From: Lachnospiraceae bacterium
Lineage (GTDB): Bacteria; Bacillota; Clostridia; Lachnospirales; Lachnospiraceae
DNA: 16,462 nucleotides
Direction: 5' to 3'
NCBI GenBank assembly: GCA_900770785.1
Contig: CAAGLJ010000037.1
Coordinates: 1-16,462 of the forward strand
Shown one piece after another: positions 1 through 7,891 of this stretch. A program made the position numbers and the translations under genes. The notes beneath the pieces were generated by a model that was not told the DNA's origin, made no database searches, and saw nothing but the letters and a program-made list of their open reading frames with translations. Positions within the stretch are counted from its first letter, which is position 1. Every line of letters begins with the position of its first letter.

Positions 1-256
1 CCTCATCCTCTACATAGACTACAGGACAGATTCCAGAAATACCGAATACGGTCTGCAAATTTTCTACGGTCTCGTCAAAGTCGAAATCGCCCACTGCATC
101 AATGTAAATTCGTCCCTGATTTTTTCTGATTTTAAATTCTCCCTCACAGCGTTTCAAAGCATATTTAATCTGCTGTACCAGGGCATCCTCAAATAAATAT
201 CTGTTCTTTCCTTTTACACCGATTTCGGCATATTTAATCAAAAAAGCGGTAAACAT
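1..256 (-). CDS. thiI: ThiI tRNA 4-thiouridine synthase / sulfurtransferase, N-terminal part only
   Basis: This is the first 85 residues of ThiI, cut by the left window edge. ThiI adenylates tRNA U8 and accepts persulfide sulfur from a cysteine desulfurase to make 4-thiouridine; in many bacteria it also feeds thiazole synthesis. Seen in the sequence: the start reads MFTAFLIKYAEIGVKGKNR, the typical ThiI opening (KYxEIxxKGKNR, then FE) that leads into the ferredoxin-like and THUMP region. The ATG at 254-256 is preceded by AGGAGA on the minus strand. It lies 19 nt downstream of the cysteine desulfurase gene, the usual donor/acceptor pairing in Firmicutes. The PP-loop and any rhodanese domain are outside the window. 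Confidence 0.88.
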   Translation of the reverse strand, partial: MFTAFLIKYAEIGVKGKNRYLFEDALVQQIKYALKRCEGEFKIRKNQGRIYIDAVGDFDFDETVENLQTVFGISGICPVVYVEDE

Positions 257-275
257 GGCCTGATTATCTCCTGTT

Positions 276-1430
276 TTAGTGTCTTGTATATTTGCGAAGC
301 ATGGGGATTATATCATACAATGCCTGTAATGTATAGTCGATTTCTTCTTTTGTGTTAAAAAGCGAAAGACTGAAACGTAAAGTAGAGTCCAAAAGCTCCT
401 TTTCCACCCCCATCGCTTTCAATGTAGCAGAATAAGCGGGCTTATTGCTGGCACAGGCACTGCCTGCGGAAACATAAATCCCTCTCTCCTCCAGTGCATG
501 CAAAAGCACCTCACTTCTGATTCCTCTTATGGAAATACTGATAATGTGTGGTGAGCTGTCCATGCCTGTACTGCCGTTAATCTGTATATCCTGCAGTCCC
601 TGTATTCCTGCGATAAAATACTCCTTCAATCCGCGCATCCGCCCAGTGTCCTCATCCAGATTAGCATAAACCTCCTCTACTGCCTTTGCCAGCCCGGCAA
701 TTCCCGACACATTCTCCGTCCCTGAACGAAGCCCCTTCTGTTGACCTCCGCCGAAAATCACCGGGGTAATTTTTACCCTTTCGTTGACATAAAGAAAGCC
801 TACCCCTTTGGGGCCATGAATCTTATGACCACTGACCGACAGAAGGTCAATCCCCATTTTCTTCGGTAAAATACGATATTTTCCGTAGCCTTGTACACCA
901 TCCACATGAAAAACGATGGCCGAATTAAAGCTCTTTACTATTTGAGATGCCTCTTCAACAGGCTGCAGCGAACCGATTTCATTATTGGTATGCATCATGG
1001 AAACCAAAATAGTGTCCGGCCGCAATGCCTGCCTCAGACTTTCCGTAGAAACCCGTCCTTTTTTGTCTACCGGAAGATAAGTCACCTCAAAGCCCATGTT
1101 CTCCAGATACTTCATAGGCTGAAGCACTGCCGGATGTTCAATGCAGGTGGTAATCAGATGCCTGCCTGCCCTCTGGTTGACAATAGCTGTACCAATAAGC
1201 GCCAGGTTATCTGATTCCGTCCCCCCTGAGGTAAAATAGATTTCCTTTTCGTTTACCTTCAGATTTCGGGCAATAGTGGTTCGGGCATAGCGCAGATACT
1301 GTTCTGCCTGCACCCCCTTATTATGCATACTGGAAGGGTTTCCGTAGTCCTCACACATAATCTTTATCATCAGCCCTGCCACACTGTCCAGACAGCGGGT
1401 GGTTGCCGAATTATCAAGATAAACTTCCAT
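276..1430 (-). CDS. nifS: Cysteine desulfurase (NifS/IscS family, class V aminotransferase fold)
   Basis: A 384-residue PLP enzyme that converts L-cysteine to alanine and carries the sulfur as an enzyme persulfide. Seen: the N-terminal YLDNSATT motif; His99 in the IEHPAV segment; the PLP-binding lysine Lys203 in SGHKIHGPKG; and the catalytic cysteine Cys326 in SAGSACAS. Length matches the family. It is followed by thiI after 19 nt, so the likely recipient is ThiI (tRNA thiolation) rather than, or as well as, Fe-S cluster assembly; no iscU/nifU-like scaffold gene is nearby. That assignment is inference from context. It sits third in the apparent prmA-rsmE operon, 52 nt after rsmE. NifS versus IscS naming is not decidable from sequence alone. 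Confidence 0.93.
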   Translation of the reverse strand: MEVYLDNSATTRCLDSVAGLMIKIMCEDYGNPSSMHNKGVQAEQYLRYARTTIARNLKVNEKEIYFTSGGTESDNLALIGTAIVNQRAGRHLITTCIEHPAVLQPMKYLENMGFEVTYLPVDKKGRVSTESLRQALRPDTILVSMMHTNNEIGSLQPVEEASQIVKSFNSAIVFHVDGVQGYGKYRILPKKMGIDLLSVSGHKIHGPKGVGFLYVNERVKITPVIFGGGQQKGLRSGTENVSGIAGLAKAVEEVYANLDEDTGRMRGLKEYFIAGIQGLQDIQINGSTGMDSSPHIISISIRGIRSEVLLHALEERGIYVSAGSACASNKPAYSATLKAMGVEKELLDSTLRFSLSLFNTKEEIDYTLQALYDIIPMLRKYTRH

Positions 1431-1482
1431 AATTCCTCACATTCTGTTTTTTGGTTTTTTCAAAAAAACACTCTTTCTTCCT

Positions 1483-2235
1483 TTATTTTATGTTTTCTTC
1501 CTCTAATTGGTACATTATCCACGCCAAAACAGTGAACCCCGCCGTTTCCGTTCTCAAAATCCTTTTCCCCAGGGTAATGGGAACCACGCCTGCTTCTTTC
1601 GCCAGAGAAATCTCCTGCTCATCAAAGCCTCCTTCAGGACCAATGAACAGAGCAATATCCTGCCCCGCTGTCAGAGAAGAAAAAATTTCTCTTGTAGCCT
1701 TCATCCCTTCTGCCAGCTCATAGGGAATCAGCTTGATTTCCATATCCTTACAGCAGGCTATTGCCTCTTTAAAAGACATCGGCTCCTGTACTCTGGGAAT
1801 GACCTTCCTTTTACTCTGCTTAGCTGCCGCCTCACTGATTCCCTGCCATCTTGCAGTTTTCTGTAATGCCTTTTTTCCTTCCAGTCTGACCACTGCTCTT
1901 TTGGTAGACACCGGAATAATCTCATAGACTCCCAATTCCACCGCTTTTTGAATAATCAATTCCATCTTATCTGCCTTGGGCAATCCCTGAAACAGATAGA
2001 CCCTGGAGGGAAGCTCCATCCCTTCCTCTTTAATGAAGCGAAGACTGCAGATAATCTGATCTTCTTCAATTATCTCAATGCCGCAGCGATACTCCTTTCC
2101 ATCTTCTCCATTGCTGACAGAAATTTCTTCTCCGGGCTGCATTCTTAGAACTCTTCGTATATGGTTGACATCCTTTCCCGTAATCCTGATCCGGTTTCCC
2201 TGAATCTGGGAAGGCTCCACAAAAAACTGATGCAT
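1483..2235 (-). CDS. rsmE: 16S rRNA m3U1498 methyltransferase RsmE
   Basis: A 250-residue SPOUT-family methyltransferase that N3-methylates U1498 of 16S rRNA with S-adenosylmethionine. Seen: an N-terminal PUA-like region beginning MHQFFVEP with HIRRVLRM, a central FQGLPKADKMELIIQKAVELG segment typical of the family, and the C-terminal trefoil-knot SAM site made of IGPEGGF and LGKRILRTETA. The start ATG at 2235 follows AGGAGGG on the minus strand. It begins 14 nt after the prmA stop, so the two are almost certainly cotranscribed; prmA-rsmE adjacency is a common Firmicute arrangement. Nothing odd is seen. Confidence 0.95.
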   Translation of the reverse strand: MHQFFVEPSQIQGNRIRITGKDVNHIRRVLRMQPGEEISVSNGEDGKEYRCGIEIIEEDQIICSLRFIKEEGMELPSRVYLFQGLPKADKMELIIQKAVELGVYEIIPVSTKRAVVRLEGKKALQKTARWQGISEAAAKQSKRKVIPRVQEPMSFKEAIACCKDMEIKLIPYELAEGMKATREIFSSLTAGQDIALFIGPEGGFDEQEISLAKEAGVVPITLGKRILRTETAGFTVLAWIMYQLEEENIK

Positions 2236-2249
2236 TATCCCTCCTGTAT

Positions 2250-3215
2250 TTAATCCTGATTCTTACTTGCGGTGACACTGACCCATTCACCCTGACGGGT
2301 AACCTCCAGTACTTTAAGCCCTGCTTTTTTCACTGCCTCCACTACCGTTTCTTCCTTATCATCAATAATTCCCGAGGTAATGTAGATTCCCCCCGGCTTT
2401 AGCTGGTTTAAGATTACCGGCGTCAAAGGTACCAGTACATCTGCCAGAATATTGGCTACCACGATATCATAACGATTATAGCCCACCTTATCCTGCACTT
2501 CCTTATCGGTAATAATATTGCCAATCATCATGGTAAAAGCCTCAGCTTCAATCTTATTGGCTTCCTTATTCTCTTTTACCGCCTCCACAGCACAGGGATC
2601 AAGGTCTGTTCCCACAGCCTGTTTCGCTCCAAACATAAGGGATAGAATTGCCAGAATACCACTTCCTGTTCCCACATCCAGAAGCACCGTTTCCGGAGTA
2701 ATGTATTTGCGCAGCTGACGAATGCACAGCTGGGTGGTCTCATGCATTCCGGTTCCAAATGCCGTACCGGGATCAATATGCAGAATCATCTTGTCCCGGT
2801 CTTCCTCTTTCACTTCCTCCCAGGAAGGCACCACCAGGATATCATCAATGGTAAACTGGTGAAAATACTGCTTCCAGTTGTTAATCCAGTCCAGATCCTC
2901 CGTTTCGGAAATGGAGATGGTTCCTTCCCCGATGTCCATAAATTCTTTAAGGCTTTCCAGCTCTTCCTTTATCTGCCCTATTAATTCTTCCAGATTTATC
3001 TCACTTCCTTCCTCCACAAAGAAGCTGAGCAAGGCAACCCCATCGTCCTCTTCGGTCGTGGGCAGGATATCTACAAACATCTGCTCCTTTTCCAACGGGG
3101 TCAGAGGTACCTTATCCTCGATCTGTGCCCCTTCCAGACCCAAATCGTAGAGACTGCTGATGATAATATCCTCTGCATCGGTAATGGTTTTAATCTGTAT
3201 TTTCGTCCACTTCAA
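2250..3215 (-). CDS. prmA: Ribosomal protein L11 methyltransferase PrmA (TTG start)
   Basis: A SAM-dependent methyltransferase that methylates lysines and the N-terminus of ribosomal protein L11; first gene of the operon. Seen: an N-terminal substrate-recognition region (about residues 1-125), then the Rossmann methyltransferase domain with HIDPGTAFGTGMHETT, LLDVGTGSGILAI (SAM motif I) and VVANILADVLVPL. Start choice: an in-frame ATG exists at 3239, but a strong Shine-Dalgarno (GGGAGGAG) lies inside that extension, 6 nt before a TTG at 3213-3215. The TTG gives LKWTKIQIKT (read as MKWTK...), matching where PrmA proteins normally begin, and a 321-residue product. A promoter with a good -10 is at 3265-3292. 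Confidence 0.93.
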   Translation of the reverse strand: MKWTKIQIKTITDAEDIIISSLYDLGLEGAQIEDKVPLTPLEKEQMFVDILPTTEEDDGVALLSFFVEEGSEINLEELIGQIKEELESLKEFMDIGEGTISISETEDLDWINNWKQYFHQFTIDDILVVPSWEEVKEEDRDKMILHIDPGTAFGTGMHETTQLCIRQLRKYITPETVLLDVGTGSGILAILSLMFGAKQAVGTDLDPCAVEAVKENKEANKIEAEAFTMMIGNIITDKEVQDKVGYNRYDIVVANILADVLVPLTPVILNQLKPGGIYITSGIIDDKEETVVEAVKKAGLKVLEVTRQGEWVSVTASKNQD

Positions 3216-3264
3216 GGTGTTCTCCTCCCTCTGAAACAACTATGTTATTTTGCCGTTATTATAG

Positions 3265-3292
3265 ATTATAACAAATGAACAGGATACTTCAA
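3265..3292 (-). promoter_or_regulatory. Sigma-A-type promoter of the prmA-rsmE-desulfurase-thiI operon
   Basis: Read on the minus strand: -35 TTGAAG (3287-3292), 16-nt spacer, -10 TATAAT (3265-3270) with an upstream TG one base before it (extended -10). It lies 49 nt upstream of the TTG start of prmA. Inferred from consensus match and position only. Confidence 0.65.
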
Positions 3293-3424
3293 GTTTCTAT
3301 TTTTCATCCGCTTTCAGGACAACTCATTATTTTTCACCGCTTATCATATACTGCTTATTGACAGGGTAATACATAATAATGTTACAGACTGAATCATTCA
3401 CTTCCAGGAGGATAGCCCTTTGCC

Positions 3425-4144
3425 ATGCCTAATTTGAAGCAACTTGTTCCTTTTACGATCATTACTATATGTTTTCTTATCAGCATCTGGTGCTTTACCG
3501 TCTCCCGCTTAGTCCCCGCCAGCGGCGAAAATGTTCGCTTTGCAAACGCTGATGCCCCTCTTGTGGTTATTGACGCCGGACATGGCGGAGATGACCCGGG
3601 TAAAGTAGGTGTGGCCGGCACCCATGAAAAAGAAATTAACCTGATTATTGCAAAGCAATTACAAACGCTTCTGGAAAGCCAGGACGTGCAGGTGATTATG
3701 ACCCGAAGTGAGGATATCCATTTGGGAAATGGTGAATCCGGCTGGAAGCTGGCAGATATGAAAGCGCGTATCGCCATTATCGATGAAGCACAGCCGGATG
3801 TAGTAATCAGCATTCATCAAAACAGCTATACCACCCCGGATATCCTTGGAGCCCAGTGCTTCTACTATACCAATTCTGAGGACAGTGCCAGATTGGCAGC
3901 GCTTTTGCAAAAGCAGATCGTTCAGTCCACAAATCAGACTAAAGTACGGGAAATTAAAGCCAACAGTGACTATTATTTATTAAAAAAATCTCAGCCCCCT
4001 ACGGTTATTGTCGAATGTGGCTTCCTTTCCAATCCTCAGGAAGAACAGCTTCTTCTCTCCCCGGCCTACCAGCGAAAAATGGCCTGGGCTATCCACTTAG
4101 GCATCCTGCAGTATTTGGAGGGTGCCACCCCGTCAGGAACCTGA
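3425..4144 (+). CDS. cwlD: N-acetylmuramoyl-L-alanine amidase, CwlD-like (Amidase_3)
   Basis: A 239-residue zinc amidase that cleaves the bond between N-acetylmuramic acid and the stem peptide; in spore formers CwlD acts with PdaA to make cortex muramic-delta-lactam. Seen: an N-terminal signal-anchor (about residues 8-30, FTIITICFLISIWCFTV), then the Amidase_3 domain with zinc ligands His53 (DAGHGG), Glu68 (EKEINL) and His131 (SIHQNS), and the catalytic Glu197 (VECGFLSN). There are no cell-wall-binding repeats, and the length is that of CwlD. The start is fixed by AGGAGG 13 nt upstream, rather far. TTGACA at 3358-3363 has no good -10 partner. CwlD rather than a vegetative amidase is inferred from size and architecture. 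Confidence 0.82.
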   Translation: MPNLKQLVPFTIITICFLISIWCFTVSRLVPASGENVRFANADAPLVVIDAGHGGDDPGKVGVAGTHEKEINLIIAKQLQTLLESQDVQVIMTRSEDIHLGNGESGWKLADMKARIAIIDEAQPDVVISIHQNSYTTPDILGAQCFYYTNSEDSARLAALLQKQIVQSTNQTKVREIKANSDYYLLKKSQPPTVIVECGFLSNPQEEQLLLSPAYQRKMAWAIHLGILQYLEGATPSGT

Positions 4145-4175
4145 ACCATATCTGGAAGCATCCTTTAGCTATAGC

Positions 4176-4225
4176 AAAGGCTTCAGCCATCTTTGGTAAA
4201 TCTACCGGAATAGCCGAAGCCTTTT
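4176..4225 (+). terminator. Shared hairpin terminator between cwlD and the GH18 gene
   Basis: Inverted repeat AAAGGCTTC (4176-4184) / GAAGCCTTT (4216-4224), extended past a mismatch by GC/GC pairing, with a small internal GGTA/TACC hairpin, followed by T residues. Both flanking genes end here (cwlD stop 4144, GH18 stop 4246), and the A-run on the left arm supplies a short U-tract on the other strand, so it can serve both. Confidence 0.7.
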
Positions 4226-4245
4226 CGTCTGCTTTTTTAAGTCGG

Positions 4246-5940
4246 TCAGGAGTTCAGATAGGCCGCAATCACTGCCCAGATATCCGGTGTTTCAAAGCCT
4301 AGCTTCCAGGCTGCCACGCCGCCCAAATCATACTTTTGCATAATCGTCAGCTTCGTTTCAATAGATTGAGCATCCTCCAGCCATACCTGATAGAGAGTAT
4401 CCCCCTTCTGAATCTGCCCATAATTCTGACAGGTTTCCTGATCCCAATATACTTCTACATTATTGTTGGTAATAAAGTTCTGTGCAGTTTCCATATCCAG
4501 TGCCTCACTGCTAACCTGTCCTTCTCGTGTCTTCCATACGCGGGTATAGAAAGGGAGAGCATTGATTACCTTATGGGAAGGCACCTTATCCACCGTCTGT
4601 CTGATGCCATCCTCCACAAAACCAATGGAGGCCACAGAGCCAGCCACACCGCCGCCTCCCCAATGCTCATCATAACCCATTATAATAACGTAGTCGGCCA
4701 CCACTCCCTGCTCTGGGCGGTCGTAATGAGCAGTGGACTCTCTGGGCACATAATTATCTACCGAAAGCACGATTCCGTTGAGCCTACACTGAATGGACAG
4801 CTCTCTTAAAAACTGTACAAAAGGCTCACCCGCATCGTAGCTCAAATCTTCAAAATCCACATTGATTCCATCAATATCATAACGCAGAACTTCGTTCATC
4901 AGGTTTTGAATCAGGCGGGTTCTGCTGCTGGTTTTTGACAATACCTCATAGGAGCTCACATTATTGTCAAAATTATCCACCAGGGCCCATACCTCCAATC
5001 CCAGACTATGCGCTCTACTCACATAATTTTGACTGGCAATGCTGCGAATTCCCCCTTCATTATCCGTTAAGGCAAACCAGGTGGGGGAAATAACGTTCAT
5101 TCCCTGAGTATCCCTGACTACATCATCTAATGTGGCATTAGCTGCCTCTGACATTACCTGATGCCAGCCCAGATTAATTTTATAGTCCCTGACCAGAGAA
5201 GTATACTCCGGCTCATCATAGTGGGAAACGGCAGCCTCCTGAATAGTCTCCTGTCCGGTCAATCTCTTTTTTTCTATATATCCAATGAGGGCATCTGAGG
5301 TTTTCACCTTAACCCAATTTTCCAGTTCCTCCAGAATGGTAACCGTCTCTCCCCTGGCTACTTCTCTTAAAATATCACTTTTTACCCCGCCTCGATAGCG
5401 TACCGCTGTATCTTTCTTTACCTGGGCAACCGTAGTCTCACCCCACTCTGTGTTAAGACAAATCCGGTTGGGAGCAGTAAAGGCTTCGTAGGAGAAGTTG
5501 GTAAATTTTTGCACAAAGTCCAGTGCCACATACAGGGTTTCTCCCTGGTAGAAGGAAAGGGGATATTCCTCCTTCACCTCACTGTTTCCCTGATAATACA
5601 CATCACTGCCGATAGCCGTTTGAATAATTTCTGTAGGTGTGGTAAACAAAAGAAGCATTTCTGCCTCATCCTCATAGAATCGTTTGTTCAGCAGCTTCTG
5701 TACGGAATCAAAATCAAGGTAGTAAGCCCCTCCCTTAAGCCTGGCCTTGGTTTCAATATATTCGTCCTTAAGTATAATAGCTACCTGGTCTTCTTCAGTA
5801 ATCTCAAAGTATTCATCCAGATCCATCAACGTATCCGAATAGGAGTACTTGCCTAAAAACATCGTTAACAGGCCTGCTCCACCAATCACTATAATCAGGG
5901 CAACGGCGACTAAGACCGGAATCACTTTCTTCTTCATCAT
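4246..5940 (-). CDS. Membrane-anchored SH3 / glycoside hydrolase family 18 protein
   Basis: A 564-residue exported protein, probably a peptidoglycan- or spore-wall-directed glycosidase. Domains in order: a signal-anchor (residues 6-30); a region resembling the copper-amine-oxidase-N-like stalk domain (about 45-163); a bacterial SH3 domain (about 172-228, RGETVTILEELENWVKV); and a GH18 barrel (about 254-560). The GH18 signature reads DGINVDFE (357-364), with the general acid Glu364 and Asp362 present; Asn360 replaces the first Asp of DxDxE, as I recall in several spore-associated GH18 proteins. MGYDEHWGGG and the late AAWKLGFE strand also fit. It resembles the YaaH/SleL/YdhD group but with SH3 rather than LysM. 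Start: the two adjacent ATGs cannot be separated. The substrate is not deducible. Confidence 0.85.
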   Translation of the reverse strand: MMKKKVIPVLVAVALIIVIGGAGLLTMFLGKYSYSDTLMDLDEYFEITEEDQVAIILKDEYIETKARLKGGAYYLDFDSVQKLLNKRFYEDEAEMLLLFTTPTEIIQTAIGSDVYYQGNSEVKEEYPLSFYQGETLYVALDFVQKFTNFSYEAFTAPNRICLNTEWGETTVAQVKKDTAVRYRGGVKSDILREVARGETVTILEELENWVKVKTSDALIGYIEKKRLTGQETIQEAAVSHYDEPEYTSLVRDYKINLGWHQVMSEAANATLDDVVRDTQGMNVISPTWFALTDNEGGIRSIASQNYVSRAHSLGLEVWALVDNFDNNVSSYEVLSKTSSRTRLIQNLMNEVLRYDIDGINVDFEDLSYDAGEPFVQFLRELSIQCRLNGIVLSVDNYVPRESTAHYDRPEQGVVADYVIIMGYDEHWGGGGVAGSVASIGFVEDGIRQTVDKVPSHKVINALPFYTRVWKTREGQVSSEALDMETAQNFITNNNVEVYWDQETCQNYGQIQKGDTLYQVWLEDAQSIETKLTIMQKYDLGGVAAWKLGFETPDIWAVIAAYLNS

Positions 5941-5983
5941 CTTTTTCCTTTCTGGTATCCCTCTTTCGCATCAATTGCCCTTA

Positions 5984-6012
5984 ATTATAGCAAACTATTT
6001 ATCCTCCGTCAT
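5984..6012 (-). promoter_or_regulatory. Promoter of the GH18 gene
   Basis: Minus-strand reading: -35 ATGACG (6007-6012), 17-nt spacer, -10 TATAAT (5984-5989) with TG one base upstream (extended -10). It lies 44 nt upstream of the ATG. Consensus-based inference. Confidence 0.6.
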
Positions 6013-6048
6013 TACCTATTTTGACAAAAGACGACTCCTTTTGCTGGA

Positions 6049-6084
6049 AAAAACAGCTGCATACGGGGAGTACTTTCTGTTTTT
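6049..6084 (-). terminator. Possible terminator of the 75-residue gene
   Basis: On the minus strand, AAAAACAG (from 6077-6084) pairs with CTGTTTTT (from 6049-6056) around a 20-nt loop and runs on into T-rich sequence. It lies about 60 nt after the stop of the 6145-6372 gene and upstream of the GH18 promoter. Few GC pairs, so weak. Confidence 0.4.
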
Positions 6085-6144
6085 CCTGATTTTGATTCTT
6101 ATTCTTATTTTTTACCCTGTGCTTTTTTCATAGGAGGCACTCTT

Positions 6145-6372
6145 TTATCCTTTTTTCCCGTTATCCTTTTCATTGTTCTCAAACCATATTTCCGTTACTT
6201 CTCCTTTTTCGTCAAGAACAATAAAATCAGGTACATAAGCCAGTTCTTCCCGCACCCAGTGGGTATGTGAGATTTCCTCCAGAGAGGCCACCTTGTCTCC
6301 CTGATAAATTAACACCCCTTCTCTGGATGCAGTCTCCAGGGCTTTTAATCTTTTTCGGCTTTCTTTTTCCAT
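6145..6372 (-). CDS. Small hypothetical protein, 75 residues
   Basis: I do not recognise this protein. It is strongly charged (MEKESRKRLKALETASREG at the N-terminus, a Glu/Asp/Lys-rich tail), with a central hydrophobic strand-like segment AYVPDFIVLDEKGEVTEIWF that looks like a beta hairpin. There is no signal peptide, membrane segment or cysteine. It is accepted as coding because AAAGGA sits 6 nt before the ATG on the minus strand, codon use resembles neighbouring genes, and no other gene competes for the interval. It precedes the GH18 gene on the same strand by about 200 nt, but that gene has its own promoter, so a functional link is not implied. No clear promoter is visible upstream. Confidence 0.6.
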   Translation of the reverse strand: MEKESRKRLKALETASREGVLIYQGDKVASLEEISHTHWVREELAYVPDFIVLDEKGEVTEIWFENNEKDNGKKG

Positions 6373-6909
6373 CTTTTGTCCTTTCTGTGTATGACCCTAT
6401 TCAACCATGGCAAATAGCATGATGAGTCAGACTGTGATATATTAATTCGATTGAATAAGCTGTTTATTTTTTAAGGTGTAAAACCCCGGAAAGTGTCCAT
6501 ACTAAAAACAAACAGAGAAGAAAAATAGAAAGATGCACCGAACTCGTACCTAAAGATAAATTATCTGCATTTTAATAATTTATAGTGTTGAATTGTAATT
6601 ACCCATACGCATTTTAAGGAAAATAATTTCGAACAGGCGATGAAGCCTGTAAGACTCTGCATGATCCATTGTCAAGCATTAAAAATGAAATCATGTTAGA
6701 ATAAGTATCCATAGCTTACTTCTTAAGCTAAAGTCTTAGATAATTGCTTTAGATATAAAAGTTGATTTGAAAAATGATGAATCCACAGCCTCCCTTCCGG
6801 TACTGACTGTCCGACACATCTTATGCGGATATTATATCCAGTCAGCCGCAATTTTGCAAGCAGATTCTTATTTTTTTATAAATTTTGACAAAACTCCCCC
6901 CTGGCAGGC
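6373..6909. other. Gene-free AT-rich interval with small hairpins
   Basis: No open reading frame with a ribosome binding site is visible on either strand. Inverted repeats seen: ATAAATTAT/ATAATTTAT (6556-6583, all A-T), ACAGGC/GCCTGT around a 6-nt loop (6633-6650), TAGCTTA/TAAGCTA around a 5-nt loop (6712-6730), and CTGACTG/CAGTCAG (6803-6845) enclosing TCCG/CGGA. None carries a terminator U-tract and I match none to a known riboswitch, T-box, tmRNA, 6S or SRP RNA. The promoter of the 75-residue gene should lie at its left end, but I cannot identify one with confidence. Confidence 0.5.
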
Positions 6910-6938
6910 TTGACTTCCTATATCATCCTGTATACAAT
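6910..6938 (+). promoter_or_regulatory. Sigma-A-type promoter of mecA
   Basis: -35 TTGACT (6910-6915), exactly 17-nt spacer, -10 TACAAT (6933-6938). Expected transcript start is near 6945, giving a leader of about 114 nt that contains a small TTTTATC/GATAAAA hairpin (around 7010-7027). Confidence 0.7.
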
Positions 6939-7058
6939 ATTTTTACAAATCCTAAAAGTTTTTTCGTAACTTACTCTGAGGATTATTGCATATTATAGAT
7001 AAGTAGTATTTTATCGTTTTCAGATAAAAACATCTGAGAAAGGATTCTGATAAGTAAG

Positions 7059-7820
7059 ATGAAGATTGAAAAAGTAAATGACCATCAGATTCGCTGCACT
7101 CTGACTAAAGCCGATTTGGCTGACCGTCAGCTGAAACTGAGTGAACTGGCCTATGGAACCGAAAAAGCCAAGGATCTGTTCCGGGATATGATGCAGCAGG
7201 CTTCAGCCAAATTTGGTTTTGAAGCAGAAGATATTCCATTAATGATAGAGGCAATTCCCTTAAGTGGAGACTGCATTGTTTTAATTATTACCAAGGTAGA
7301 AGATCCCGAAGAGCTGGATACCCGTTTTTCCAAGTTTGCCCCCTCCCTCCATGATGGAGAAGAGGGTCTGAATGACCTGCCAGGAGACCTGAATACCGAT
7401 GATGAGGTACTGGAGCTTTTCCGCCGGGTACAGAAGAGCCGCCAGGCAAAGGAGAATAAAGATGACAGCCTTCAGGAGCAGGCAAAGAAGGCCGAAAGCA
7501 GTGAAGACCGGAATTTGATCCGCCTGTTTTCCTTCGATTCCCTTTATCATTTGAGCCGTATATCCTGCCAGCTGGTTTCCTTTTATCATGGAATCAGTAA
7601 CCTTTACAAGAACCCCGATTCAGGTAAATATCTTCTGGTGATTAATCAGTCCGGCCAGGAACCGGAGGATTTCAACCGCCTGTGTAATATTCTGTCTGAA
7701 TACGGTCAGCTTGAACGGTACAGCAAGGCACATGAGGCATTTATGGCAGAGCATTATGAATTGCTGATTGCCAAAGAGGCCATACAATCCCTTGCGCTGC
7801 TGGAAGCAGCCTCCAATTAA
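7059..7820 (+). CDS. mecA: MecA-family adaptor protein for the ClpC(P) protease
   Basis: A 253-residue adaptor; MecA proteins bring substrates to ClpC and stimulate its assembly, in the cytoplasm. Seen: the N-terminal substrate-binding domain (about 1-90) begins MKIEKVNDHQIRCTL with LTKADLADRQLKLSELAYG, very typical of MecA/YpbH; an acidic and lysine-rich low-complexity linker (about 95-150); and a C-terminal ClpC-binding domain (about 160-253, with LIRLFSFDSLYHLSRIS). It is monocistronic, with its own promoter (6910-6938) and a strong terminator immediately after. Odd: the nearest Shine-Dalgarno-like sequence (AAAGGA, ending 7044) is 14 nt from the ATG, longer than elsewhere in the window, yet the protein start matches the family. 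Substrates cannot be inferred. Confidence 0.9.
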   Translation: MKIEKVNDHQIRCTLTKADLADRQLKLSELAYGTEKAKDLFRDMMQQASAKFGFEAEDIPLMIEAIPLSGDCIVLIITKVEDPEELDTRFSKFAPSLHDGEEGLNDLPGDLNTDDEVLELFRRVQKSRQAKENKDDSLQEQAKKAESSEDRNLIRLFSFDSLYHLSRISCQLVSFYHGISNLYKNPDSGKYLLVINQSGQEPEDFNRLCNILSEYGQLERYSKAHEAFMAEHYELLIAKEAIQSLALLEAASN

Positions 7821-7836
7821 ACAGTAAAAACGCATA

Positions 7837-7875
7837 AAAAAGGTTGCAACGCATTTGGCTGATTGCAACCTTTTT
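7837..7875 (+). terminator. Bidirectional rho-independent terminator between mecA and the DUF1858 gene
   Basis: A perfect 13-bp stem: AAAAAGGTTGCAA (7837-7849) / TTGCAACCTTTTT (7863-7875), with a 13-nt loop. It provides a U-tract in either direction, sitting 16 nt after each convergent stop codon (7820 and 7892). Confidence 0.9.
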
Positions 7876-7891
7876 CCTTCTTTATTACTTT

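Noticed and set aside
357..364. GH18 DGINVDFE variant (residues of the 4246-5940 protein) as an inactive enzyme
   Set aside because: The general acid Glu364 and Asp362 are kept; as I recall, Asn at the first position also occurs in spore-associated GH18 proteins, so this is not evidence of inactivity. Coordinates given are residue numbers.
3343..3386. Vegetative (TTGACA at 3358) or forespore-type (CATAATA at 3372) promoter for cwlD
   Set aside because: TTGACA has no acceptable -10 at 16-18 nt and CATAATA has no fitting -35 at the right distance; neither can be called.
5849..6133. Plus-strand 94-residue frame with hydrophobic composition
   Set aside because: It overlaps the GH18 start and promoter on the other strand, has no ribosome binding site, and its hydrophobicity comes from T-rich noncoding sequence.
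6478..6505. Sequence around CCCCGGAAAGTGTCCA resembling an insertion-sequence end
   Set aside because: No matching inverted partner, target duplication or transposase fragment is visible.
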